Part shown: one piece after another, positions 7,918-15,537 of the stretch | Layout: each line of letters starts with the position of its first letter | Numbering within the stretch: position 1 is the first letter of the stretch | From: Nostoc sp. TH1S01 | GTDB taxonomy: Bacteria > Cyanobacteriota > Cyanobacteriia > Cyanobacteriales > Nostocaceae | NCBI GenBank assembly: GCA_018993265.1 | Contig: JAGKSW010000074.1 | Location: forward strand, 1-40,363 | DNA: 40,363 bases | Direction of reading: 5' to 3' | The notes under the pieces: generated by a model | The model's input: only the letters and a program-made list of their open reading frames with translations | What the model was told of the DNA's origin: nothing | Databases searched by the model: none | Position numbers and translations under genes: made by a program

Positions 7918-8179
7918 AAAATTAGGTGAAGATTTAATTAATTTAACTAACCCAATTGAATTAATTCTGTCCAGAAAATGATATCTAAAAGAGTAATAGC
8001 AAATTTAAACAACTAAATTTGACAAACAGTAGAAAATTTCTTTTAAGAAATCTTTCCTAGCCCCGACCTCTCAAGAACGGTACACAGCACTGGCGACTGT
8101 AATCGTTGACATATATAGCTTTGAAGCCAGTAAGAATTACCATTGCTTAATTTTTGCTTACTGCTGCTAAATCCCATAG
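7918..8179. other. AT-rich intergenic region
   Basis: No gene or strong structure is seen. It must hold the promoter of the APH-type gene, and it is bounded on the right by the rpsU terminator. Confidence 0.4.
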
Positions 8180-8206
8180 AAAAAACCCTCATAAACACTA
8201 TGAGGG
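8180..8206 (-). terminator. Rho-independent terminator of the rbp-rpsU unit
   Basis: On the minus strand CCCTCATA (8206-8199) pairs with TATGAGGG (8193-8186) over a 5-base loop, then six T's (8185-8180). Confidence 0.8.
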
Positions 8207-8231
8207 CATTCGTTAAAATCTATGTCAGTTC

Positions 8232-8420
8232 TCAAGTGCGGAAACGTCTTTTACCCTGCTTTTGCAAGGCTTGTTTTTTGCGCTTGGATTTTTCAATAGG
8301 TGTTTCAAAGTGACGATGCTTCCTCATGTCTTGAAAAATCCCTGCCTTGGAAACTTCTCGCTTAAATCGGCGTAAGGCTGACTCAAGATGTTCATTTTCA
8401 CCCACTATGATTTGGGTCAT
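8232..8420 (-). CDS. rpsU: 30S ribosomal protein S21
   Basis: 62 aa, full length for cyanobacterial S21: an N-terminal TQIIVGENE strand, ALRRFKREV helix, and basic tail ([16 protein letters not shown]). S21 joins the 30S subunit and helps initiation. It lies 70 bp downstream of the RRM gene on the same strand with AGGAGAG before its ATG, and the unit ends at the terminator at 8180-8206. In Anabaena an rbp-rpsU arrangement with cold-regulated expression is known. Finding the pair on a plasmid-like replicon is unusual; it is presumably a paralogue of a chromosomal copy. Confidence 0.92.
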   Translation of the reverse strand: MTQIIVGENEHLESALRRFKREVSKAGIFQDMRKHRHFETPIEKSKRKKQALQKQGKRRFRT

Positions 8421-8490
8421 TCTCTCTCCTACTAAATTGAATTTCTCAATGGCCTAAAAATTCGCTCTCTCAAATTTCCGGTTTCAAATT

Positions 8491-8826
8491 TTAGTAGCGT
8501 CCGCGTCCGCCACCACCACTATATCCACCTCGTCCACCGCCGCCACCATAGGAGCCACGTCCGCCACCAGAAGAATCTCTGTCTTCTTTGGGCTTGGCTT
8601 TGTTAACTTTCAGGTCACGACCCATCCATTCAGCACCATCAAGACCTTCAATGGCAGCTGCTTCTTCTGCATCTGAATTCATATCCACAAAGGCAAAGCC
8701 GCGCAGACGACCTGTTTCACGGTCAGTTGGTAGCACAACCCGCTTTACTGTACCATATTCACCAAAAACTTCCCTGATGTCATCTTCCGTAACTTGGTAA
8801 GAGAGGTTGCCCACATAAATTGACAT
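8491..8826 (-). CDS. rbp: Glycine-rich RNA-binding protein (RRM), cyanobacterial Rbp type
   Basis: 111 aa. One RRM spans residues 2-80, with RNP2 IYVGNL (3-8) and RNP1 RGFAFVDM (42-49), then a Gly/Arg/Tyr-rich tail (RGGYSGGGGRGRY). Cyanobacterial Rbp proteins of this kind bind U-rich RNA and several are cold-induced. The gene leads rpsU. Its Shine-Dalgarno GGAG sits inside one arm of the perfect inverted repeat at 8830-8876, so translation is probably controlled by RNA structure. Confidence 0.92.
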   Translation of the reverse strand: MSIYVGNLSYQVTEDDIREVFGEYGTVKRVVLPTDRETGRLRGFAFVDMNSDAEEAAAIEGLDGAEWMGRDLKVNKAKPKEDRDSSGGGRGSYGGGGGRGGYSGGGGRGRY

Positions 8827-8829
8827 CGA

Positions 8830-8876
8830 TTTTCTCCAAAATTATTAGTTTGTAGAGATTTAAATTTTGGAGAAAA
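8830..8876 (-). promoter_or_regulatory. Hairpin sequestering the ribosome-binding site of rbp
   Basis: In the mRNA sense, TTTTCTCCAAAATT (8876-8863), a 19-base loop and AATTTTGGAGAAAA (8843-8830) form a perfect 14-bp stem. The second arm contains the GGAG ribosome-binding site and ends 3 bases before the ATG. Confidence 0.75.
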
Positions 8877-9040
8877 GTCTGTAAATACCAAAAGGATAAA
8901 GCCTGTCAATACTAAAAACAAAAATACTCACCAAATTAATTCTCTTTTTCTAGGATGACATAAAAGCCAATTAGGTGCATCCAGTAAAAGGTTAATAGAT
9001 GATTAACCAGTGATGTAATGAGGCAGCGATCGCTCTCGCA
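8877..9040. other. Upstream region of rbp
   Basis: AT-rich non-coding DNA with one HIP1 octamer near 9027. The rbp promoter must be here, but no clear -10/-35 pair can be assigned. Confidence 0.35.
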
Positions 9041-9067
9041 GTCAAAAACCCAGTCGGAATGATTGGG
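9041..9067 (-). terminator. Probable terminator for the 125-aa gene
   Basis: CCCAGTC (9049-9055) and GATTGGG (9061-9067) make a 7-bp stem with one imperfect pair around GGAAT. Read on the minus strand it is followed by TTTTT (9048-9044). It could also work on the plus strand (CTTTTG follows). Confidence 0.45.
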
Positions 9068-9192
9068 CTTTTGATGGGGTTATATTCCCAAGAGCAAGTT
9101 ATAGAAGTTCTGTATAAGTGGCTTATATTACCATGACTACAAAAGCTAGATCGCAAATTCCAGAAAACAGTGGACACGAAACTTTCAACTAG

Positions 9193-9570
9193 TTAATCCC
9201 ACCAAGCATATAACTGTTGAGAATTAATTTCTAATTCATCACAACCCCAGACAAATTTTACAAATTCACCAGCAAAGTCTAAATCTTTCACCCCTTTAAC
9301 GGTAATGGCATCAATCACTAAGTTCGAGTTTTCTGTACGATTAAAGGCTACACCATCAAAAGTCGCTGTCACTTCTATGCTTTGGCAACGTTGCCCAAAT
9401 TCAATAAATGAACCAACTGATGGAGCAGCATTAAAACTCGCATTTAGTGTAGTGTAGCCGGATTGAAGAACTTGCTCCAATGATTCTAAAGATAATAAGT
9501 GAAATTTGATTGCGTTGGGAGTATATTCTGTAATTGAGTTACCTAAAATTTCTTCAATACGTTGAACCAT
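9193..9570 (-). CDS. Hypothetical protein, 125 aa
   Basis: I do not recognise it. It is a soluble, acidic-leaning protein rich in beta-type sequence, with two Cys and an aromatic end (YAWWD). It has no signal peptide or membrane segment. It lies 88 bp downstream of the parB-like gene on the same strand and could be read through from the partition operon. No Shine-Dalgarno is seen before the ATG. Confidence 0.5.
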   Translation of the reverse strand: MVQRIEEILGNSITEYTPNAIKFHLLSLESLEQVLQSGYTTLNASFNAAPSVGSFIEFGQRCQSIEVTATFDGVAFNRTENSNLVIDAITVKGVKDLDFAGEFVKFVWGCDELEINSQQLYAWWD

Positions 9571-9658
9571 ATATTTATATCCAGATTCAATGGATGCTTA
9601 ATTCAACTTATAATTTTTTGGTTGTGGAAGCGATCGGTTGTCCACGTTCCATCTGTAG

Positions 9659-10498
9659 CTACTCATCCATCTGGGTACCCAGATTTTTGATTTGTTCTAG
9701 TGCTTCTACTACACCAACTTCATCAGCTAGTCGGATAAAAGCATTGGCTAATTCCTCCAGTAAGTCACTGCGATCTACTTCTACCCCCTCATCAGCTAAA
9801 TCCATCAACACACGGTTAATCTGCCTACTCAGCTTTTTAGGAATACGAAAGGTAGTTTGTGTGTAGTCGGGATTCTCACGCTTGGCTAATTTATCTTTAT
9901 CATTTAACTTACTAGCTGTCTGGGTAGTTGATTTTTCGGGTTGTTGAATGTCTGGGTATCCAGGTGGCTGAGTATCTGGTTTTTTGGATGGCTGGGTTTT
10001 TGACTGTTTAGATTTCTGGGTTTTAGTAGAAACGGATTTTTGGGGTGATAAATCTTTAGATGGTTGAGTATCTGGCTGTTCGGGTTGCTGAATGTCTGGG
10101 TATCCAGATGGCTGAGTATCTAATTTTTTAGATGGCTGGGTTTTTAGCTGTTCAGAATCTTTGGTATTTATCGATGCGAATTGTTGGCTTGATGAATCAT
10201 CAACTGGTTGATTATCTGGCTGTTCGGGTTGTTGAATGTCTGGGTATCCAGGTGGCTGAGTATCTGGTTTTTTGGATGGCTGGGTTTTTAACTGTTCAGA
10301 ATCCTGGGTATTTACCGATGCAGATTGTTGGCTTGATGAATCATCAACTGGTTGAGTATCTGGCTGTTCGGATGGCTGAATTTCCGGGTATCCAAATGTT
10401 TGGGTACTTTCTTGTGCTGCACCTAAAACTTCGCTAAATCGGCTCACCCTTTTACTGCCTGAACTATTTCGTTTTTTATTGCTGTCCAATCCCGCCAT
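9659..10498 (-). CDS. parB: ParB-like partition protein with ribbon-helix-helix C-terminus and repeat linker
   Basis: 279 aa. A basic N-terminus (KKRNSSGSKRVSRF) is followed by a disordered linker built from 48-residue repeats (GYPDIQQPEQPDTQP type, residues ~36-190). The C-terminal domain TTFRIPKKLSRQINRVLMDL (~213-232) and following helices look like a ribbon-helix-helix DNA-binding fold. It overlaps the ParA gene by 55 bp, as expected for the partner of a small ParA. The repeats carry a palindromic DNA motif also found upstream of parA and of the vap pair, so the gene may be its own centromere. The final residues (NLGTQMD) are coded by a perfect version of that palindrome. Confidence 0.7.
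   Translation of the reverse strand: MAGLDSNKKRNSSGSKRVSRFSEVLGAAQESTQTFGYPEIQPSEQPDTQPVDDSSSQQSASVNTQDSEQLKTQPSKKPDTQPPGYPDIQQPEQPDNQPVDDSSSQQFASINTKDSEQLKTQPSKKLDTQPSGYPDIQQPEQPDTQPSKDLSPQKSVSTKTQKSKQSKTQPSKKPDTQPPGYPDIQQPEKSTTQTASKLNDKDKLAKRENPDYTQTTFRIPKKLSRQINRVLMDLADEGVEVDRSDLLEELANAFIRLADEVGVVEALEQIKNLGTQMDE
9669..9684. repeat. Perfect 16-bp palindrome in the parB 3' end
   Basis: ATCTGGGTACCCAGAT is fully self-complementary and is the most symmetric member of the TCTGG-N4-CCAGA family in this region. It lies within the last codons of the parB-like gene. Confidence 0.7.
9951..10396. repeat. Four coding repeats of exactly 144 bp, each with a partition-type palindrome
   Basis: Copies of TCTGGGTATCCAGR start at 9951, 10095, 10239 and (degenerate, TCCGGGTATCCAAA) 10383, a constant 144-bp step. 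TATCTGG half-sites at 9973, 10069, 10213, 10261 and 10357 fall on the same 48-bp grid. Each unit codes 48 residues beginning GYPDIQ or GYPEIQ. Confidence 0.85.
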
Positions 10499-11046
10499 GC
10501 TAACTTTCCCCCACGAACTTTATAAATAGGAACTCCACTAGCCACTGCATCCTTATAAGCTTTGTAAAACCGAATTCCGCGACTGAAAACTGGATAATTC
10601 TGTAGTTTTAATGCTTCCATTGCCTCTTGTCCATCCTTTTGCGGCGGTGGAGGAACCATTGTCAGCAGAACTTTCCAGTTTGTATCCTGTGGCAAAGATT
10701 TTGCCATTAGTGCCATAGCATCCATACTCAATATGTCAGGTGGAGTTGGGACAATGAGCAAATCACAACCCTTGGCTAAATCTTCTACTTCCGCGTCATT
10801 AGGACGGGCTGGCGTGTCAAAAATGATGTACTCAAATTTCTGAGAACGCATTAGCTTGGCTGCTTCCTTTTCTCCACAAACCTGAAACGGTAGCCCTCCA
10901 GGTCTTGCCCAAGTGGTTGCTGAACGGTTTGGATCGGCATCAATAACTAAGGTTGCCCCATCATCACAAAACAGTGAGGCTAAACAGATCGCTGAAGTTG
11001 TTTTTGACACTCCGCCCTTAAAAGAGCTAAGAGAGATGATCGGCAT
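10444..11046 (-). CDS. parA: ParA-family partition ATPase, 200 aa
   Basis: Small ParA without an N-terminal DNA-binding domain. The deviant Walker A is residues 10-17 (KGGVSKTT) with both lysines present, but the usual glycine before the second lysine is serine. VIDADPN (34-40) and YIIFDTPARP (~73-82) are the A' and Walker B regions. Such ATPases form a nucleoid-bound gradient that positions plasmids through a ParB-type partner. ATG at 11046 follows GGGGAG. A palindrome stands 67 bp upstream (11113-11130), and the next gene overlaps it by 55 bp. Confidence 0.88.
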   Translation of the reverse strand: MPIISLSSFKGGVSKTTSAICLASLFCDDGATLVIDADPNRSATTWARPGGLPFQVCGEKEAAKLMRSQKFEYIIFDTPARPNDAEVEDLAKGCDLLIVPTPPDILSMDAMALMAKSLPQDTNWKVLLTMVPPPPQKDGQEAMEALKLQNYPVFSRGIRFYKAYKDAVASGVPIYKVRGGKLAWRDWTAIKNEIVQAVKG

Positions 11047-11112
11047 AATCTCCCCGTGAAAAAGATGGAAAAATCATATCGCACTTACATACATTAAATG
11101 TGGATGTATGAA

Positions 11113-11130
11113 TATCTGGGTATCCAGATA
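11113..11130. promoter_or_regulatory. Palindromic operator or parS-like site upstream of parA
   Basis: TATCTGG-GTAT-CCAGATA: 7-bp perfect arms around GTAT. It matches the site upstream of the vap pair and the coding copies in parB. The flanking TGGATGTATGAA is also shared with the 12.07-kb site. Confidence 0.75.
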
Positions 11131-11228
11131 CTCAAGTAGCCGACAACAGAATCTATTTCTCAAGTTCAGTGTTCATACACTGTCTAGCTTATGTTTCGTA
11201 GATACTTTCTGACTTGTGGAGCCTACCT

Positions 11229-11660
11229 TTAAGAGGACGTTTCCTCATCAACAACGACCAAATCTACTCCGCACCTTGTAGCTGCTTGGGCTAATCTAGT
11301 ATCAATCGTTGCTAAGGGCAATCTCAACCGCAATGCCAATTCTAAGTAAGCTGCGTCATAAGCTGCTAAACCTTCCTGTCGCCCTAGCACCAGCGTTGCA
11401 CCCAATGCGTTTGCATCAGTAGCCGTATCAACCTGGATTAATAGTGACTGTAACAAAGCAATAGCTTCGGAGGATTGTTCAGTAGTCATGCGGTTACGCC
11501 GAAGAGCCACTAGTAGAACATTAGCAATCTCCAGTGACCAAATTCCTGGTACAAATGCTTCTGCATCCGGCATCATTGCTAGTATGCCATTAGCGTAATC
11601 GTTATTTTCATCCACCAAGCACCAGCTAATTGCTACAGAACAATCCAAAACAAACTGCAT
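11229..11660 (-). CDS. vapC: VapC-like PIN-domain toxin ribonuclease
   Basis: 143 aa, usual PIN-toxin length. Acidic metal-binding residues are in the expected order: Asp6 (FVLDCSVA), Glu44 (WSLEIANVL), Asp102 (AYDAAYLELA) and Asp120 (ATIDTRLA). VapC toxins cleave specific RNAs and are neutralised by the cognate antitoxin. The start codon overlaps the stop of the upstream antitoxin gene (TAATG), which gives coupling. Lying beside parA, with a shared upstream palindrome, it probably acts as a plasmid-addiction module. Confidence 0.88.
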   Translation of the reverse strand: MQFVLDCSVAISWCLVDENNDYANGILAMMPDAEAFVPGIWSLEIANVLLVALRRNRMTTEQSSEAIALLQSLLIQVDTATDANALGATLVLGRQEGLAAYDAAYLELALRLRLPLATIDTRLAQAATRCGVDLVVVDEETSS

Positions 11661-11950
11661 TAAAATCTTCGCCCCTCTTCAATCATGGAACGGATCGAAG
11701 TTTTATCTAACGCCACTTGTCGCCGCAGTTCTTGCATTCTGGCAATTGCATTACTTATCGATTTTTTCGTTGTGGGCTTTCCCCAAGCGTTATAACGTGG
11801 TTCCGGTTCGGATGATTTTGCAACTTCTGCGTTAGGTAACGGCTGTATAATCACCACTACCTCAACAGGAGTATCTTTTAGATCAGTGGGGGTCTGGATT
11901 TGCAAGATACCATCTGCCCCAATATGAGAGCGCAACTTCATTGTTTCCAT
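11660..11950 (-). CDS. Antitoxin partner of the PIN toxin, 96 aa
   Basis: N-terminal beta-rich segment (LRSHIGADGILQIQTP) followed by a long linker and helical C-terminus (SISNAIARMQELRR, then MIEEGRRF). This layout fits antitoxins with an AbrB-like or short beta DNA-binding part and a toxin-wrapping tail. The start may be ATG 11950 or the internal ATG three codons on (MKLRSH). It overlaps vapC by a single base. The assignment rests mainly on pairing with the toxin. Confidence 0.75.
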   Translation of the reverse strand: METMKLRSHIGADGILQIQTPTDLKDTPVEVVVIIQPLPNAEVAKSSEPEPRYNAWGKPTTKKSISNAIARMQELRRQVALDKTSIRSMIEEGRRF

Positions 11951-12072
11951 ATTCGCATCCAGTAACTCATACTCAACGATTTTAAGAAGTACCTTAATTA
12001 TGCTGTTTCTTCCCTCACTAAAATCAAAGCATAATATTGCTAAGAGGATACACAGCTAACTGGATGTACAAA

Positions 12073-12090
12073 TATCTGGGTATCCAGACA
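12073..12090. promoter_or_regulatory. Palindromic site upstream of the vap pair
   Basis: TATCTGG-GTAT-CCAGACA, with TGGATGTACAAA before it. It is nearly identical over ~28 bp to the site upstream of parA, 960 bp away. This suggests that one DNA-binding protein acts on both operons. Confidence 0.7.
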
Positions 12091-12137
12091 TCTAGATACC
12101 TGAGTATTCAAATATTTTCATTTGGTATTAGAAGAAT

Positions 12138-12233
12138 ATGGATGAAGTCGTCAAAAAAGTAGCGGCATTGGGATTGCCTGGGGTGATTTTGGTAATCACA
12201 ATGGCAACGACATTGGCTGGGATAAATTTTTAA
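12138..12233 (+). CDS. Short hydrophobic ORF, possibly truncated membrane peptide (31 aa)
   Basis: MDEVVKKVAALGLPGVILVI followed by TMATTLAGINF and stop. The first ~24 residues resemble, from memory, the start of small Gly/Ala-rich cyanobacterial membrane proteins that continue for another ~30 residues. Here the frame ends early, so it may be a decayed copy. There is only a weak AGAAG upstream. It is on the opposite strand from both neighbours. Confidence 0.35.
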   Translation: MDEVVKKVAALGLPGVILVITMATTLAGINF

Positions 12234-12313
12234 GGCAGTGAAATGCGAGTTGTAGCGTGTCAAACTAAAAGATGAAAATTTGACAGAGGTTGTTCAGGAT
12301 TTTTCTTGTACTC

Positions 12314-14257
12314 CTACTGAGTAGATATACTTTTTTGCAAATAAGTTTCCCAGTCTTCTTTTGCCTCCGAGTGTCTTTCTAAAGCAGTAAAAGCAATTGC
12401 TCGATTTTGATATAGGTCAGCAGTTTCTGGTGATATTGCAATCGCTTGATTTAAATCATTCAGAGCATCTTGATAACGTCCAGCCTCGTAATGGAGAACC
12501 GCGCGATTTGCCAGAACTAATGGCTGATTGCTATCTATTTTTAGTGCTGCATTATAATCTGCTAACGATTTATTTACTTCATCTAGCATTTCTAATACCT
12601 GGGCGCGTGCTACCAATACTGAGAATTGATTAGGTTGTAAATCTAGAGCATTGGAATAAGCATCAACTGCTTTCTGAAATTCACCTAAATGTCGATAGCA
12701 TTGTCCAACGTTCGCCCAAACTTCTGGATAAGGTGGGCTTAATTCAATGGCTTTAAAATAGTCAGATATGGCATTTTCTTTTTGACCCATTTTGAAATAT
12801 AAATTTCCCCGGTAATTGTAGTACTCCGAGTAATTTGAATCAATTTTTATGGCAGCATTAAAGTAATTAATAGCTTCTGTATAATTGCCAGTAAAATCAT
12901 AAACTTGAGCAATGTTAAAAAGTAAAACTGAACGATAAAGGAGATGTTGTTCTGGTTTGATAAAAGTATTAACTTGCTCATAGCACCACTGACAAAGTTC
13001 GATAGCTTCTTGGTGTCTGCCTTGACGATAGCGAATAAGTGCCAAGCCATTGCGGTTAAAAGTTGTCTGAAACAGTTTTAATTCTGATGATAGATGGCAA
13101 CGAGTTAATTCTTGTAAACCTTGCTCTAAATATGATTCGGCTTTGGTGATATCCTTTTCTTCTAATTCACGAATATACAACATCGCCATCATGAAACAGC
13201 CTTTAAATAAATGTTCGGGATTATTTGTTCTATTCATGGCTTGTTCCATTACCTCAAAAGCTTCCAGAGGTTTATCTAAAGCAACGTAGCTAGTGTATAG
13301 CATTGAATCAATTAACCAGTGTTTATCGATGTCTAAAGGGCAATAACGCTTTAACTGTTCCAATGCATCTAATGCAAAACTTAGCCCATCTTCATAAAAA
13401 CCTTTTCTATTATAAATAGTAGCGGCTTTAATTTGGTAATCTAACGCTTTTAAATGTTGGTTGCTCTTGAGTAAAAACTGAATTAGTCGCGGCAAATAAA
13501 TTTCTTGCTCAATCGGGTCATCCTTTAAGTTTTCTTCGATTTCAGCAGCAATGTTTGCTATGTCTTGTACAGATTGCACAGAAATATCTAAATTATTTTT
13601 ACTAGGTAAATTGAGATGTATATGCTTCAAATCATCTTGATTAAATTTGCCAATAATATCTGGTAAATTTATTTTATTGCCCATTATATTTGGAACTGTA
13701 ACTATCAATCTCAAATTCAGTTTTTGTGCGCTGCGTCGCATTAATTCAGCAAAAAATATTCGGACTAAACCACCAGATAATTCATAGTTATCGCCAGCAA
13801 TAATTAAGCTTGGAGTTTGGCAACGCTCAAACCAAGCAGTAAGAAAATCGATAACCCCGTGGATAATCCGAAATGCGCGGTCTGCTGGGTAATTACGGAT
13901 TTGCTCTTTTTCGACAGCCATATCTGTTAAGCTTGGATAGCGCACGGATATCAGGTGTCTTAATGCTGGTAAAACTCTGGTTAGTTCATAATCATGCTTA
14001 ACAATTAAATCTGGTGCTTGTACTTGAACTTGAGGAAGTATATCGGTTAATAAATCTTTTAACCCAGCCCAAGGCCCTTCCATAGTCTTATCGCAATTCA
14101 ACAACCAAGCCTTCGTTCCACTATCATGAGCCTTTTCAATAATTTGTTGTAAGTAATTATAACGACATTGACCTTTTGTTGCTTCTAATACTATTACCTG
14201 TCCAATTTCTGGAAGCAAATTTTGAAGGATACTGGTTGAATCAATACTTGAAACCAT
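12314..14257 (-). CDS. TPR-repeat protein with degenerate STAND/AAA-like N-terminus, 647 aa
   Basis: Residues ~1-230 resemble an AAA_16/STAND NTPase core (IGQVIVLEATKGQCRYNYL at the P-loop position, SLIIAGDNYELSGG at the Walker B position). The Walker A lacks the GKT signature, so ATP binding is doubtful. Residues ~270-640 are tetratricopeptide repeats; the last five are clear (e.g. SEYYNYRGNLYFKMGQKENA, PEVWANVGQCYRHLGEFQKA). It begins 6 bp after the M50 protease gene and is last in the operon. It is likely a scaffold or sensor that binds the peptide or the protease. No signal peptide or membrane segment is seen. Confidence 0.75.
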   Translation of the reverse strand: MVSSIDSTSILQNLLPEIGQVIVLEATKGQCRYNYLQQIIEKAHDSGTKAWLLNCDKTMEGPWAGLKDLLTDILPQVQVQAPDLIVKHDYELTRVLPALRHLISVRYPSLTDMAVEKEQIRNYPADRAFRIIHGVIDFLTAWFERCQTPSLIIAGDNYELSGGLVRIFFAELMRRSAQKLNLRLIVTVPNIMGNKINLPDIIGKFNQDDLKHIHLNLPSKNNLDISVQSVQDIANIAAEIEENLKDDPIEQEIYLPRLIQFLLKSNQHLKALDYQIKAATIYNRKGFYEDGLSFALDALEQLKRYCPLDIDKHWLIDSMLYTSYVALDKPLEAFEVMEQAMNRTNNPEHLFKGCFMMAMLYIRELEEKDITKAESYLEQGLQELTRCHLSSELKLFQTTFNRNGLALIRYRQGRHQEAIELCQWCYEQVNTFIKPEQHLLYRSVLLFNIAQVYDFTGNYTEAINYFNAAIKIDSNYSEYYNYRGNLYFKMGQKENAISDYFKAIELSPPYPEVWANVGQCYRHLGEFQKAVDAYSNALDLQPNQFSVLVARAQVLEMLDEVNKSLADYNAALKIDSNQPLVLANRAVLHYEAGRYQDALNDLNQAIAISPETADLYQNRAIAFTALERHSEAKEDWETYLQKSISTQ

Positions 14258-14263
14258 AAGATT

Positions 14264-15508
14264 TTACCTATTTTTTTTAGAAAAACTACGAATCCAAAGT
14301 GTAAAACCAATTAACTGAGGTATGCAGGCAAGTGATATTAGTAAGAGTGCATCAACAAATGCATAAGGATTAGTAAAAAAACCAGCACTCAGAACGGTAA
14401 AAAGTTTTATGCAATAGTGCCATATTAAAGGAAGTGTAATGAAAATTAAGGAGGCAATTGCAATAGTTCGCCCTACTAACCATAAAACTGCGTATGAACG
14501 AATTATTAACATTTCTTTTGCCGGAATATGGGATTGGTCTACTCGATGTACTCTACGAGTCAATCGGCTAATTTGATTACGAACAAATACCTCTGTATCT
14601 TTCATCAAGTTTTTGCAGTGAAAGAAATTAGCAATCACGTAATAAAAATCTGTACGTACAAAGAAATAACACTGCCATAACAAACCCAATAAGTAATTTA
14701 ATAACAACGCACGACTTAGTTGATAAACAACTAGAGACATAGTAATCCACTTATGATTTTCAGCAAAAAATATGAGGATGAGAATAGCAGCAGATACTAA
14801 ATCTAGAAGTGGCCCAGCTAAAAATGGAAGATAACGCTGCTTTCTATTTACGTTCCAAATACCAGTCATGTCAGTTTCTGCAACTAACATCCACATACGA
14901 TTGCTAATACCTATACGGCAAGAAACACCAAGCGCACGTGCTGCAACTAAGTGAGCCATTTCATGTAAAAATAGTGTTACGCAGTCCAGAACAACTAATG
15001 CTACAATCATCAATGTTGTATTGTTAGGAAAATAATAAGCTTCCCAACTAGGAATAAGCGTAGGGTCTGAAAAGACAGCAAGAAAAGCTAAAGCGAATAG
15101 AATATAGCAACCAATTAAAACAGGACGACTGAATAATTTTTGAGCAAGCGATTGTGGGAAATTTTGAAAATGGTAATGTACTTTTGCAGTATGTTGTACT
15201 GAGGATTTTAATGTAGACGTTAAAACATTATAATTAGCTTCAGATTGAAGTAAAACTTTGACAAATCCTTTATTTTCAAGAATATGTAGTAAGTCTTCAA
15301 TATCAGGAAGCTCACCATACTTTTGTTGATAGATTAATTGAGTCTCGCCAATCGTCTTTCCTAATGCTAAATAATCTAGGATTTCTACAGCATCAAATGG
15401 TAATACCAAAAAAGTATCTGTTTCTGTATGCCCGATAATGACTTCTTCACCATCTACCTGTCTGGTAAACGGGTAAACCGCTACTAGAGAATCACTTGTA
15501 TATCCCAT
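14264..15508 (-). CDS. PqqD-like domain fused to M50 site-2-type membrane protease, 414 aa
   Basis: Residues ~5-90 have a PqqD/RiPP-recognition-element look (DTFLVLPFDAVEILDYLALG, then a helical hairpin ending in NKGFVKVL). Several membrane helices follow. The metalloprotease motif HEMAH is at 182-186 inside a membrane segment, with AGPLLDL (231-237) as the likely second metal-binding region. This combination occurs in peptide-maturation clusters, where the N-domain holds the leader peptide and the protease cuts at or in the membrane. It follows the Cys-rich peptide gene across a 173-bp gap containing a hairpin and precedes the TPR gene by 6 bp. AAGG lies upstream of the ATG. Confidence 0.75.
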   Translation of the reverse strand: MGYTSDSLVAVYPFTRQVDGEEVIIGHTETDTFLVLPFDAVEILDYLALGKTIGETQLIYQQKYGELPDIEDLLHILENKGFVKVLLQSEANYNVLTSTLKSSVQHTAKVHYHFQNFPQSLAQKLFSRPVLIGCYILFALAFLAVFSDPTLIPSWEAYYFPNNTTLMIVALVVLDCVTLFLHEMAHLVAARALGVSCRIGISNRMWMLVAETDMTGIWNVNRKQRYLPFLAGPLLDLVSAAILILIFFAENHKWITMSLVVYQLSRALLLNYLLGLLWQCYFFVRTDFYYVIANFFHCKNLMKDTEVFVRNQISRLTRRVHRVDQSHIPAKEMLIIRSYAVLWLVGRTIAIASLIFITLPLIWHYCIKLFTVLSAGFFTNPYAFVDALLLISLACIPQLIGFTLWIRSFSKKNR

Positions 15509-15537
15509 TATGATTACCTTAAAAAATTAATGAAAAC

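Larger units (their letters stand above)
11951..12313. other. Promoter region of the vap pair with a palindrome and a short ORF
   Basis: Contains the operator-like site at 12073-12090, followed by further half-site-like sequence (CTAGATACCTGAGTATTC), and the 31-codon plus-strand ORF at 12138. The rest, to the end of the TPR gene, shows nothing definite. Confidence 0.5.

Noticed and set aside
9082-9134. Short plus-strand frame reading MGLYSQEQVIEVLYKWLILP
   Set aside because: Protein-like, but only about 20 codons with no ribosome site; too short to support.
8992-9177. 61-codon minus-strand ORF
   Set aside because: It covers a HIP1 site and a terminator-like hairpin; no ribosome site or familiar sequence.
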